This document shows, piece by piece, positions 51,850 through 63,054 of a stretch of 64,000 bases of DNA (position 1 is the stretch's first letter; each line of letters begins with the position of its first letter). Origin of the DNA: Eutreptiella sp. 'Long Island Sound 2002' (Eukaryota > Euglenozoa > Euglenophyceae > Eutreptiales > Eutreptiaceae). A program made the position numbers and the translations under genes. The notes under the pieces were generated by a model that worked only from the letters and a program-made list of their open reading frames with translations, had not been told where the DNA came from and made no database searches. Where the stretch lies: the NCBI GenBank assembly GCA_964036045.1, contig OZ038386.1, positions 18,674,398-18,738,397 on the forward strand, written 5' to 3'.

Positions 51850-52260
51850 TTCAGGCGCCCATGGAAAAGTTTTTGGAGGTTAATGTCAAATTGCCAGCGC
51901 CCGTTGAAACTGGTGCGCTGATATCAGCCAGTTTTTCAGGTATGAGGACTGCCTCTCTAGCAAGAAGAAGTTGCAACCCCACAATCTTGCACACAAGGCT
52001 GCAGCAAGTCTCCTTGCATCCCAGCATCAATCCCAAAGCCGTGTTGTGATTCACGAAGCAACGCGGCAGGCAGGCTTTGGGGATCGCATTCTTCCCTTTG
52101 TCTTGAAGCACACTTGTGCTGACATTGTGAAGCCCCGGTTTGTTGCGCAACACCTCCACAATTTCAACCTTTTGGCAGAGGCCTATCAGCTGGCTTTTGT
52201 CAACGGTGGCTTGCAAACCAAGGTTTCTTCAAGTCACATGGATTGTATGTCATTCATCAT
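51850..52260 (+). CDS. Unassigned coding-like stretch
   Basis: From about 51935 one frame reads RYEDCLSSKKKLQPHNLAHK, then IHEATRQAGFGDRILPFVLK and FNLLAEAYQLAFVNGG. Amphipathic and protein-like, preceded by a usable acceptor (ttttcag), but I recognise no family. Could be an exon of the remnant upstream or of a mobile element. Confidence 0.35.
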
Positions 52261-52837
52261 GTCAAGCAGTCTTGCCCAAGTGTTTTACCAACCCAGGAGT
52301 TTTGGGTGTTTGTTGTCGCAATGTCAATGGTGTACCCCCCCCCAGCCTGGACCCCCCCCCCCAGCCCAAACCCCCCACCCCCCCCAACACCCCCTTCTAA
52401 TTCAGCCCTGCCCTAACCCCAACCCAAAGTGCAAGCGGTAATGGGGGTTAGGGGGGGTTCACCATATGCGCTATTTATTTACTTCTTGTTTCAACATCGT
52501 GCAATGCACATTCCAATGCTAGTCACATTCTGTGGCCCATATTTTTTTTGTCTACAAGCTTGGTTAATATGACCCTCCCTCCGCCTCTCGTTCCATTGAC
52601 ATAGATATCTGAGGACCATTTGCAATACCATAGTAGCAGAATAGAGACACTGTCATTTGCTGACTGTGACAGTTTTCTCAAGGGTAGTAACTGGACTCGG
52701 GATCAAGGACCTCACAATTTCTACTTTGTTTTTATCCTTCTTGTTTTCTCACAGGGTCATTTTACGGATATTGCATGAACCACCAAAACATTTTCTGAAC
52801 ATACTGGTCCAGTTGTGCATGTCCCACCCCCTGACAC

Positions 52838-53069
52838 ATGGATCCCTTTGGCGATGACCCCAGCTCCCCCACTGACACCGCAGCGTTCTTCAACTCCCAA
52901 CCCGACGATGGCAGCGACTTCTTCGGCTCCAAGACCCCTCCCAAGACCCCGCCCACCGATCCAGCCCCAGCACCAGCCCCGGCACCAGCCCCACCGGCAC
53001 CAGCCCCACCAGCAGAGACAGTAAGCTCCACCAAAGATGCAGCGGACTTCTTCAACAGCGAGCCCACGG
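52838..53069 (+). CDS. SEC16: SEC16 exon 1
   Basis: ATG in gacacATGgatccc; ends phase 1 before gtgtgt. Encodes MDPFGDD and the first three FF motifs (AAFFNS, SDFFGS, ADFFNS). Confidence 0.82.
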
Positions 53070-56000
53070 GTGTGTGTGTCAGGAGTTACTGTGGTGTTTG
53101 CGAGGGCCTGTCTGGCTCAGGGCAGAAAAGTCCTGTGTCTCACCTGCCCCTTCACAGATGTTTTCCTGCACATAGCCAGATTGTCAAATGTCCCTTTGCA
53201 AGCCCCCTCCCTCACGTGCTATTTTCCCGAAGTATCCCCTTCCCCTGCTCTCGAAGTATCCCCTTCCCCTGCTCCGACATGCCCTTGCTGTCACGGACCC
53301 TTCCCTTGCATATCCTCAGGTCACGCTTCCCCAACAAAACCCCTTGCGTGATAGAGGCAACGATGCACTGTCAAAGAGGTACGAATAGTGCACCCTGCAA
53401 ACTTCGCTGTCATGGGAATGACTAAATGTGAAGCATGCCATCGTGGGACGCCCAAGGGCAGAAGCAGCACTTGTGAACAGACGGACAACAGTCACACTCT
53501 CATCTACCAAAAAATTCTTTCCTGAGCGCCCTGGGACAAGCATTAGAATCAATTTTTCCTGAAAACTCAAACCAGTGTGACCAACTGGCACAGTTATTTA
53601 GTGTCTGTGACAACCCCCAGCCTCCCCCAGGCACAGTCTGACAATGATCAGGCACTACACAGGAACAAGAAGCACATTTTGGACTAGTTCAAGACAAAAA
53701 AAATCAGACCTCCGTTGCATCACACTGGGGTGGATTGTATGCTCCTTCCAACTTTAGGTACATCAACTTTAGGTACCACAACTTTTCATACGCCAATCTT
53801 AGGTACCTAAAGTTTTGGTAGCCCAACTTTGGGTTCCCCAACTTTAGGTACCCCAACTTCAGGGACTTAAACATTAGGTACCACAACTTTCTTTAGGTAG
53901 CTAAACTTTAGGTACCCCAGCTTTAGATACCTAAACTTTAGGTACCCCAACTTTAGGTATCCAAACTTTAGGTACCCCAACTTTAGGTACCTAAACTTTA
54001 GGTATCTAAAATTTAGGTTGCCTAATTTTAGGTACCCCAACTTTAGGTCGCCTAACTTTACCTAAGCTTTAAGTACCCCAACTTTAGGTACCTAAACTTT
54101 AGGTATCCAAACTTTAGGTACGCCAACTTTAGGTACGCCAACTTTAGGTACCTAAACTTTTGGTGCCCCAATTTTAGGTACCCGAACTTTAGGTACCCCA
54201 ATTTTAGGTACCCCAATTTTAGGTACCCCAACTTTAGGTACCCCAATTTTAGGTACCCCAACTTTAGGTACCCCAACTTTAGGTACCCCAACTTTAGGTA
54301 CCCCAACTTTAGGTACCCCAACTTTAGGTACCCCAACTTTAGGTACCTAAACTTTTGGTGCCCCAATTTTAGGTACCCGAACTTTAGGCACCTAAACTTT
54401 AGGTACCCGAACTTTAGGGACCCGAACTTTAGGCACCTAAACTTTAGGTACCCCAACTTTAGGTACCCCAACTTTAGGTACCCCAACTTTAGGTACCCCA
54501 ACTTTAGGTACCCCAACTTTAGGTACCCCAACTTTAGGTACCCCAATTTTAGGTACCCCAACTTTAGGTACCTAAACTTTAGGTATCTAAAATTTAGGTT
54601 GCCTAATTTTAGGTACCCCAACTTTAGGTCGCCTAACTTTAGGTACCTAAGCTTTAAGTACCCCAACTTTAGGTACCTAAACTTTTGGTGCCCCAATTTT
54701 AGGTACCCGAACTTTAGGTACCCCAACTTTAGGTACCCCAATTTTAGGTACCCCAATTTTAGGTACCTAAACTTTAGGTATCTAAAATTTAGGTTGCCTA
54801 ATTTTAGGTACCCCAACTTTAGGTCGCCTAACTTTAGGTACCTAAGCTTTAAGTACCCCAACTTTAGGTACCTAAACTTTAGGTATCCAAACTTTAGGTA
54901 CCCCAACTTTAGGTACCCCAATTTTAGGTACCTAAGCTTTTGGTGCCCCAATTTTAGGTACCCGAACTTTAGGTACCCCAACTTTAGGTACCCCAATTTT
55001 AGGTACCCCAACTTTAGGTACCCCAACTTTAGGTACGCCAACTTTAGGTACCCCAACTTTAGGTACCCCAACTTTAGGCACCTAAACTTTAGGTACCCCA
55101 ACTTTAGGCACCTAAACTTTAGGTACCCCAACTTTAGGTACCTAAACTTTTGGTGCCCCAACTTTAGGTACCCGAACTTTAGGTACCCCAACTTTAGGTA
55201 CCCCAACTTTAGGTACCCCAACTTTAGGTACCTAAACTTTTGGTGCCCCAATTTTAGGTACCCGAACTTTAGGTACCCCAACTTTAGGTACCCCAATTTT
55301 AGGTACCCCAACTTTAGGTACCTAAACTTTTGGTGCCCCAATTTTAGGTACCCGAACTTTAGGTACCCCAACTTTAGGTACCCCAATTTTAGGTACCCCA
55401 ACTTTAGGTACCCCGGTCACTCCGGTGGATCATGAGAGCGCTCAACTCTCAAGCCTAGAGGCTGTCGTGGTTGAGTTACCCAAGTCTCCAGAGTCACCGG
55501 ATGTTACCCCCATGGCTTCGCAACCCCAAACACCGGCACAGCCCACACAATCCTTGAAATACCCTTGCAATCCCCCCCCCCCTCCCCGGGAGACTGTCAC
55601 TTGGCGACCGTCTCTCCCCCCCACCCGGGAGACTGTCGCATGCTAACGGGGGAGATTGCAAGGGGGGCAGGGGGTACCCTCCCCCCCCGCTTGTCATAGC
55701 TACGCCCTTGTCCAAGCTACAGTAGGCTAGGGACCGTATTAATTTGGGACGTAATTTAATTCGGTACCAAATGTAGTGCAGCCACATAAGACAGGGGTTT
55801 GGTGACGAATTTGCCACTTACATAGAGTCATGGACACATTTGTTGTGAGTGTTTGCCCACTTCAACCCACATAGCTCTGATTTTGGGGATATTTCTGCAC
55901 CATATCCCCCTTTCTTGCACCAGCTCATCATGCAGCCCCTAAACCTCGGGCAAAGGCATCTGCAAGTAGTGAGCATGTGCGGGTGTTCCGCATGATGTAT

Positions 56001-59000
56001 GATTGCAAGAAGGGTTTCCAAGATGAACATTTGTAGGCTTCTCATGCCTCATTGCTTGTGGGAACATGGGTGTGAGCCTGAAATTTCATGTTTTAAACAT
56101 ATATGTTGTGTGCAAGCTACGCCCTTGTCTAAGCTAATAAGTAGGCATAGGGACCGTATTAATTTGGGACTTTTGCGTAGCTATGACCAGAGGGGGGGGT
56201 TCATTCTATGCAGATTTGCATGCACACTGCAGGCCAATTTGCTGAAATTCTGTGTTGTGTTGTCAATGTGTGTGCCGGTGAGGGCATTCACCCCGGGTGC
56301 AACACACCAGAAAATTTTTTTCTGGGCTGCACAAGTGCTCAGGGTATTGTCCAATGACCGCACCCTGGTCAGGTGGCGAAACATTGTTGATGGGTGCGCA
56401 AAGGGGAGGGGGGGTTGCAGGAGGTATTTAGGGGGCGTACCGTGCGCTGTGCACGCGCTGTGCGCGCGCTGTGCGAAAAGTTGGCCGTTCTCCACCACCG
56501 GGAGTTGGATAAGTTCAGAAGATTGGAAGGATGTCATTGAATGGCTGCTGCAGTGGACGGGGCTATAGGGGGCAGAATTTAGGTCCCTGGGACCCATGGC
56601 AAGCATCAGATGTTTGAATTTTTGAGATTTGAATTGGTTGTGCATGATTCCGCAGGTGGGTGGTTTTCAGGGCTGTTACCCGGATAATCACCGTAATAAT
56701 TGGCGCTGTGCGCGCACTGTGCGCGCGCTGTGCGAAAACGCCCCCTTACCATATCACTTTGGGGCCTGGCCGCACCTTGGACAGCGGGGGCGGGGGCTAC
56801 GCTGGCGTTATCACCTGGGCACTCCACCCCTGCCTCTACCCTCACATTCATGTTCTCCTTTGCACAGGCGATAGTGCTGAATTCTTCGGGACTCCAAGCA
56901 CGACACCCCCCAAGACCCCACCTGGTGTCGTCCCGGCCCCACCGGTAACAGTGCCCCCGGTCAGCGATACTGCAGACTTCTTCAACTCACAACCCGCGGG
57001 GGATGGCAGTGACTTCTTCGGTGGGAGCACTCCTACGCCCCCAAAGACCCCCCCGAAAACTCCCCCGGCTCCACCTGCCACGGCGCCCGCGGCACCTGCC
57101 GCGACAGCCGCGACAGGGCAAGCCCCGGTCGCGGACGCGGCCGATTTTTTTGCGGCGCCCGCACCCGCGGGGGCCGATTTTTTTGCGGCGCCCGAGCCCG
57201 CGGCACCGCCCCCAGCGGCACCCGCAGCGGCAGCAACGGTAGAGCAAGCCCCGGTCGCAGACGCGGCGGATTTTTTTGCGGCGCCCGCACCCGCGGGGGC
57301 CGATTTTTTTGCGGCGCCCGAGCCCGCGGCACCGCCCCCAGCGGCACCCGCAGCGGCAGCAACGGTAGAGCAAGCCCCGGTCGCAGACGCGGCAGATTTC
57401 TTTGCCAGCAACCCATCGGGCGACAGCGCCGACTTCTTCGCCTCCGATGCCGCGGCTCCTGCGTCGGAAGCGGCACCCGCGGGTGCCGGGGAGGCCGCGC
57501 TCCATCACGACGCGTCGGCGTTCTTCCAAGAGAGCGAGCCCTCAGAGTTCGACGCGTTCGGGCACCGCAGCTCGCATACCACCCCCGACGCCAGCTTCAA
57601 CAGTCACAAACTGGTCGCGGACGCCTCCGAATTCTTCCAGAGCGAGCCGTCGTCGGAATGGGACAGCGTCGTCGCGGCCGCCCCGGTGCCGGGCCCGGCG
57701 CCGTCCCCAGCCCCGCCCTCGGCGCCGGCCGCACCGGCCGCGCCGGCCGCGGCCCCGGCGCCCCCCAGCGCCCCGGCGTCCGGGCTGGCCGACCCCGCAG
57801 AATTCTTTGCGGACCAGGGCCCGACGGAGTTCGACATGTTCCACGCCGAGCCGCCGCAGGCCCCACCCGCCGCCGCCCCCAAAGACCCCTCGGAGTTCTT
57901 CAACTCGCTGTCCACAGGCAGCACCCCTTCCCCGGGCGGCAGCAGCGCCGGGAGCCCGCTGCAGCAGGGCGTCCCGGTATCGCCAATGAGTCCCCTGGGG
58001 CAGCCGCTGCCGCAGTCTACCACCCCCCCGCTGCCGGGCTTCCACGCGATGGCTCGGTCCTCCTCCACCGCCTCCGACCTGTCTTCGCACTCGCAGCACT
58101 CGCAGCACTCGCAGCACTCGCAGCAGTCCCCGCCCGGGATGCGCCCGTACGCCGACCCTCAGCACCAGTATCAGCATCAGTTTGCGCAGCCGCAACCGCA
58201 GCCACACATGCACCAGCCCCACGCCCATCACCATCAGCCGCTGCCCCACCAGCACTTACATCACCACCAGCCCCACCACCACCACCACCAACCCCAACAC
58301 CAACACCACCACCACCATCACCACCACCACCACCAGCCGCAGCACCATCACGTGCAGCAACCTGTTCAGCAACCGCATGCCCATCAGCACCCGCCCCAAC
58401 AAGGCTTTCCGCAGTACCCCCACCATGGCTCGACCAGTAGCCTCGGGAGTGGCATGAGCCCTCACCTCACCCCCCCCAGCCCCATTCCACCGGGAGTACC
58501 CGCCTTCGCGGAGCCCCCCCCACCGCAGCCCGGGTATCAGCCGCATCAGCACCACCAGCCCTTCGCCAACGCCACCACGCCCCCGGGGGGCCTCCCTGTG
58601 AACCCCTCGTCCCCTGTCATGCCTCCAACCGGGATGCCCACCAACAGCGCCACGCCCCCGGGGGGCCTGCCTGTGAACCCCACGTCCCCGGTGCTGCCCC
58701 CGAACATGATGCCCAACAGCAGCGGCATGCCGAACCAGTTCAGCCCCTCCCCCACCCACCCCAGCCCCCCTGCCCAATTCCCACCCGAAGCGCACGGGGC
58801 GTCGGGGCTGCCCCCCGGCATGATGGGGGCCAGCGGGGCCCCGCTGCCGCCCCAGCCCGGCTCCCCCTTCTCCAACCAGTCCTTCCCGGCCTCCTTGCAC
58901 ACGCCCCCCTCCCAACCCATGCAGCCCATGTTCTCCTCCTTCCAGCAGCAGGGCTCTGAGCCCTTGGGGAAACAGTACCCTTCCTTCGACAGCAACTTCC

Positions 59001-62000
59001 AGCAGAGCTGGACCGGGCAGAACAGCCCGCCGAGTGCCTCCTTCCACACTGCCCACAGCCCCGCCTCCTTCCCCCAAAGCTTCCAGCCCCCCAAAGTCCC
59101 AAGCCTCGAGGAGCTCAGGGTCCCATGTCCCTTGGTCAGCTTTGGATTTGGGGGGAAGATGCTGGTGATGTTCACCCGCAAGGCGAAGTATGCCCGTTGA
59201 CCTCAGGGACGCACTTTGTTTTGCAATGCACGAAAAAAGATTTGATCTGAGCACTTGTAGATCTGTGTGCCATCCCCCCACCACCCGGAGTACCGACTGG
59301 CACACTTGCTCGGCCTAGTGGCACCCCCCCCCCCCCACGCGCAGTAGCTCGTGGGAGGTGGCTGTATTAAACAGGTTAGTCTACCAAAGGTTCTGCCTGC
59401 ACCTTCACTTAGCTCACCTTGATGAGGTCTCCCCCCTGCGTGACATTCTGTCAGGTTGCAGTTTCTTTACGGTGCCCTGGACAGTCACCTGTTCTTCCCT
59501 TTGCCTGCTGCGTCGGGTCAATGCTTTCTGACGGCCGCGGTGGCCTGTGTGCTCTGTGGTGTCGTTTATGCGTTGGCGGAGCCCAGTAGTTGGCACACTG
59601 GGGTTGTACTGGTTGCTGCAGTGGCTGTTTTACGGTTTTTGCTGCCCACTCCCCTCCGCATATAGGTCGTCTACCACATGTCTCGCCGCGTTTGTGTGTG
59701 TGTGTGTGTGAGGCCCAATTGTTTCACCCCTCTGCGTGTTGTCTTCGTCGCCCCCCCCCCCCCTCCGCCCTGCGCTCCCCCAAGACCCACCCAAGCAGCA
59801 TGAGAGATCCGCCCAGAAGGACACAGATGGCGGGAAAGGCAGCGCGCGGCAGCTGCGGCAGTCGTAGTACATGCGGCGTGCAGCGTGTCATGTTGCCTGT
59901 GACGCCCATGGCGTGTCATGTTGCCCGTGACGCCCATGGCCTGTGCCATTTTGGGGCACCAAGGCCCAGCGCTTGGGTATCCACTCCACTCCACTCCACT
60001 CCACTCCACTCCCATGCCTTTGGTTGAGGCCCCTTGGAGGTACCACAGCCTCCGAGCGAACCCTTCCTAATGCTCTTGGTGGGCGGCTTCGTTCAATGAG
60101 CTCAGGCATTTTTGGTGCACAAAATTTTTGGCCCCAGACCCCCCTCCCCCTACTTCCCTGCCCAGCCCCGCCTGCTCAGACCGCGGGTGTTGGGTTCCAG
60201 AACTGAAATGAATGACCCCCCACGGAGACAAAGTGAAGAGACGAAGCAAGGCCCGTTGTCCCAGACATGCAGCGAGTAGCGCATACACTTTTCATTGCAT
60301 GGAGCACGCGCACGCACACACCTTGCAGCCCTGTGCGCGCAGCTCATGTCTCTGTCGGTGCAGGTCCCTCAACATCCTGACGCCGGAGCAGACGTCGCAG
60401 CTGCCGGACAAGCCCGCCGACACCGTCCTCCACAATCTCGCGCACATGTTCAAGGACGACCCGTACTTCAGGGCGCTGGACGCGTTCCCAGCGCCCTTGG
60501 CCTCCGGCAACCCGAAGGAGGAGGTGGTCAAGTATCTGCAGGACTGTGCGAGGAGCGCGGCGGATGGCGAGGTGGTCCCCCACGAGAGGGAGGCGCTGCT
60601 GCAGCTCCTGCAGGTGTCGACGCCACACCCTCTGCCTGTCGTTGCAAGACTCCCGGGGGTGGGAATTGTGGCGCACCCATCGTGTTTTGTTGTGCAACAC
60701 CGTCGCCGCAGTCACCACCGGTCCCACAACTGCCGGTAGTAACCGCTCAACCACCATCGGTTTCCTCACAACTGCCACACCTTGAGCAGAGTGTTGTTGA
60801 GAGATGCTTGTGTTCTGTCCGTGTGCCAATGCATTGACTGCCCCCATTGTCTCCCCCAAGCCACAACCATCATCTGCTGTGTCCAAAATGCCGGTTGCAA
60901 AGTCCACCAAATTCTAACTGTTTATTCAAACACGTCCTGCCATTGCCTCGCAAGCCCCCCAAAGAACATCTCCAGACATCCGGTCGGCTGCGCCGCTTGT
61001 CGTGTTGCATAAATGGCACATAACGGAGGGCGGGACCGTTGTGTCACACCCTCTACACCTTGTGCATGACGTGTACTGCCCGCTGATGGCAGTGTCTGGT
61101 GCTGTCTCCTATTGTCACCGTACTGCTCCGGAAAACAAGGAAACGAAACGACATTTTGTAGTTTGCTGTATTTTTTTAAGTGCTCTGCGGGCCATGACCA
61201 GCACGTTTTGGGGGGGGGGGGGGCGAAGGTGGCGGATCCTCCCTCCTACACACTCTTTGTCTGCCAGCTGCACATGTCTCATCTGACGTGACAGTACTGC
61301 TTCCCCCCCCCCCCCCACGGCGTTCATCACCCACTGTCCGTCGGCGCACAGTGTCCGTGGCCCCCACTGCTACCAAAGTGCGCTGTTCGTTCCCCTGTGC
61401 CCTGCTCCCTGCACCCCAAGCCCCGCCGAACGGTGTTTGCCATGGGCTCTAGAGGACTGCGGCATGCGTACTGGTAAGTGGTCACCGCTGGTCTGCGTAG
61501 GCACAGGGGTACGAACAGCGGCACGCTTTGATGGCACGGGGGGCCACGGCAGGTGAGCGCCGACGGACAGCAGGTGATGGACGCCGTGGGGGGCACAGCC
61601 GGAGCCGAGTGCGGACACCACACCTGACCCCCCCCCCCCCTCCCCGCACTCAGTCGCACGGGGACGTCCTGTGATCTCCATCGATACGGTGCTTCCTCAG
61701 CCCCGTGTCGTGCCCTGCCACTTTCCCCTGTGCCTCTCAGATCGCTGTCGCCAGCAGCGGCGACTTGTCCGACAACAACTACGAGGCCGTGCTGCAGTAC
61801 ATCCGCCAGCGGGACAACCGCATGTACAAGAGTGCCCTCCACATCGCCAAGCCGCTGGACCCGGCGGCGGCGGATGCGGCGCTGCACCGCGTGCAGGACC
61901 TGCTGATGCAGGGCAACCGCCCCGGGGCCATGAACGAGGCGGCGGCGGCGAACCTGTGGGACCAGGCACTGCTGATCGCCACGATGGTGAGCAAGGCCGC

Positions 62001-62007
62001 GTATCAG
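52838..62007 (+). CDS. SEC16: SEC16, COPII coat scaffold at ER exit sites; 3' end outside window
   Basis: Exons 52838–53069, 56868–59187, 60364–60613 and 61741–62007, phases matching, give 1,023 residues so far. SEC16 organises ER exit sites and binds the Sec23/24 and Sec13/31 coat. The long N-terminal part is disordered: MDPFGDD start, about 17 AxFF/DFF motifs, Pro/Ala linkers, a His-rich stretch (58203–58350) and PPP motifs. The central conserved domain begins with LVSFGFGGKMLVM and continues through exon 3; exon 4 holds the helical ACE1 part (VQDLLMQGNRPGAMNEAAAANLWDQALLIAT). The rest of ACE1 and the C-terminal domain must lie beyond 62007. The start follows a ttttctcacag acceptor by 83 nt. 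Confidence 0.86.
53750..55414. repeat. 15-bp minisatellite, about 110 copies, in SEC16 intron 1
   Basis: Consensus CCAACTTTAGGTACC with variants TAAACTTTAGGTACC, CCAATTTTAGGTACC and TAAACTTTTGGTGCC. Every unit has a GGTACC palindrome. Blocks of units recur in the same order (higher-order structure, e.g. 54000–54100, 54560–54670 and 54765–54870). Because 15 is a multiple of three and the unit lacks stops, long frames open on both strands; they are not genes. Confidence 0.95.
55411..55675. repeat. Dispersed repeat family B, copy 2
   Basis: Begins directly at the end of the minisatellite and matches 33545–33690 plus 33829–33955, including the DHESAQLS frame and the GGGAGACTGTC hairpin. Confidence 0.85.
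55699..56172. repeat. Pair of direct repeats with core GACCGTATTAATTTGGGAC
   Basis: GCTACGCCCTTGTC-AAGCTA and GTAGGC-TAGGGACCGTATT occur at 55699–55757 and 56111–56172. The core resembles GACCGTATTTTTTGAGGAC in the hairpin element at 51213. Confidence 0.75.
56440..56743. repeat. CGCTGTGCGCGCGCTGTGCGAAAA modules
   Basis: Two copies (56446–56480 and 56704–56740) of alternating CGCTGTGCG/CGCGCTGTGCG; relatives occur at 44308–44330 and 44950–44985. Confidence 0.6.
56868..59187 (+). CDS. SEC16: SEC16 exon 2
   Basis: Acceptor ctcctttgcacag, donor gtatgc; phase 1 in, phase 2 out, 2,320 nt. Holds 13–14 FF motifs, a recent 126-bp tandem duplication (57119–57370), the Ser/His/Gln-rich and His-rich tracts, Pro-rich repeats (TPPGGLPVNP twice) and, at its end, the start of the central conserved domain (FGFGGK). 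Confidence 0.87.
57119..57370 (+). repeat. SEC16: 126-bp tandem duplication inside SEC16 coding sequence
   Basis: Two 126-bp units with only about three base differences, each encoding 42 residues with two DFFAAP motifs. A third, diverged unit begins at 57371. In frame, so it adds FF motifs without breaking the gene. Confidence 0.9.
59430..59575 (-). repeat. Dispersed repeat family A, copy 2 (inverted)
   Basis: Reverse complement matches 10368–10500. Lies in the SEC16 intron between exons 2 and 3. Confidence 0.75.
59981..60011. repeat. (CCACT)n pentanucleotide repeat
   Basis: Six perfect CCACT units in SEC16 intron 2. Confidence 0.9.
60364..60613 (+). CDS. SEC16: SEC16 exon 3
   Basis: Acceptor gtcggtgcag, donor gtgtcg; phase 2 in, phase 0 out. 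LNILTPEQTSQ, FPAPLASGNPKEEVVKYLQD and EREALLQLLQ fit the segment between the FGFGGK strand and the ACE1 helices. Confidence 0.84.
61741..62007 (+). CDS. SEC16: SEC16 exon 4
   Basis: Acceptor tgtgcctctcag, phase 0, 89 codons. NLWDQALLIATMVSKAAYQ is the hallmark of the SEC16/SEC31 ancestral coatomer element. An earlier donor (gtgagc after 61986) would cut this helix; the one after 62007 (gtgcgg) keeps it. Confidence 0.84.
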
Positions 62008-62127
62008 GTGCGGTGGTGAGGCCCTTGATGGACGCCGAAGGCAGAGACAGAGGGGGGAATGCTGAGAGGTCAGGCAGGCAAGAGCGAATGAAGTGGATGA
62101 GAGAGAGACGTAGAGACAGAGAGACAG

Positions 62128-62207
<80 letters not shown>

Positions 62208-62393
62208 AGAGAGAGACAGCGTGCGTCTCACCATTTTTCTCAGGGCAAGACGCACACGCACACGCGCACGCACACGCACACGTACACATCGTCCTAGGCC
62301 AGTGGAGTGGATAAGTCTGGCGGTCCTTGCACCGCCAGCGACACAACGTCTACGCAAACAGGCACGTCGCTTGGTTGAATGATGTGGAATGGC

Positions 62394-62672
62394 TAATCTG
62401 CAGCATAGTCTGGTTTGTTCGTTGCGGCGTTTCCGTCAGGAACTCGGTTCTACCAAGTTGACCACGGGGGGCGGAAGAGTGCTGCCGGGACCTGCTTGCA
62501 AATGCTTGCCGACCCTGAAATCTGTTCCAAACCTGAAGCTGTGGATCAGTGTGTTAGTTGTCGGCCTACCAGTGAGGCCTCTCGAACTTGGAACCCATGG
62601 TTTCGCTGATGACTTGTAGGACCTCTAGGCCTGTTGAACCTCGCAGTTTGAGCATGATTTGAATTACTTGGG
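62394..62672. repeat. Dispersed repeat family C, copy 1
   Basis: About 280 bp matching 63055–63325: ATCTGCAGCA-GTCTGGTTT, TTGCGGCGT, GGTTTCGCTGATG, CTTGTAGG and GAGCCTCGCAGTTTGAG. The end (TTGGGCGTCACA) is also shared. Confidence 0.8.
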
Positions 62673-63054
62673 CGTCACATGCACGCAGCCCATGTAAGCC
62701 CTCAAAGGGCACGCCCTTCACTCCCGGCGCACACCCTGGCGTCCTCAATATACTTGTAGCGTAGCCAGGTCTTTGGCGAGCCCCGCTTCTTCCATTTACT
62801 CGCGTGTGGCTTGATCAACTACACCGAGTCCAGTTTCCTCAATGTATTCCTGGATAGCCAGGTCACTCACACCGAGCCCCCCTTATGCCGCCCTCTCTAG
62901 TGTACTCACCGGTGGCGCGGTCGCTCACACCTGTGGCCTTGGTACGCACGCCCAGACTGGGCGTCACTGGTACCGACCATGACACTTCGCAGAGGGCGCC
63001 GGACAGCCCAATGGGTTCCCCAGCAAAACAAAAGAGAGTGTGGCAATTGTTCCA

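Noticed and set aside
54058-55401. 447-codon minus-strand frame of repeating YLKLG
   Set aside because: It is the 15-bp minisatellite read in a stop-free frame; the + strand is equally open.
56660-56867. Open frame upstream of SEC16 exon 2 as an N-terminal start
   Set aside because: The acceptor at 56867 joins in phase to exon 1 at 53069, which has the matching FF motifs; the upstream part is intron.
59188-59200. SEC16 ending at the TGA after KAKYAR
   Set aside because: gtatgc at 59188 is a good donor with phase 2, and exons 3–4 continue the conserved domain.
58256-59305. 349-codon minus-strand frame
   Set aside because: Shadow of SEC16 exon 2; GC3 bias and domain content support the + strand.
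62133-62203. Arg-Glu or Ser-Leu repeat protein
   Set aside because: Simple (GA)n microsatellite just downstream of SEC16 exon 4.
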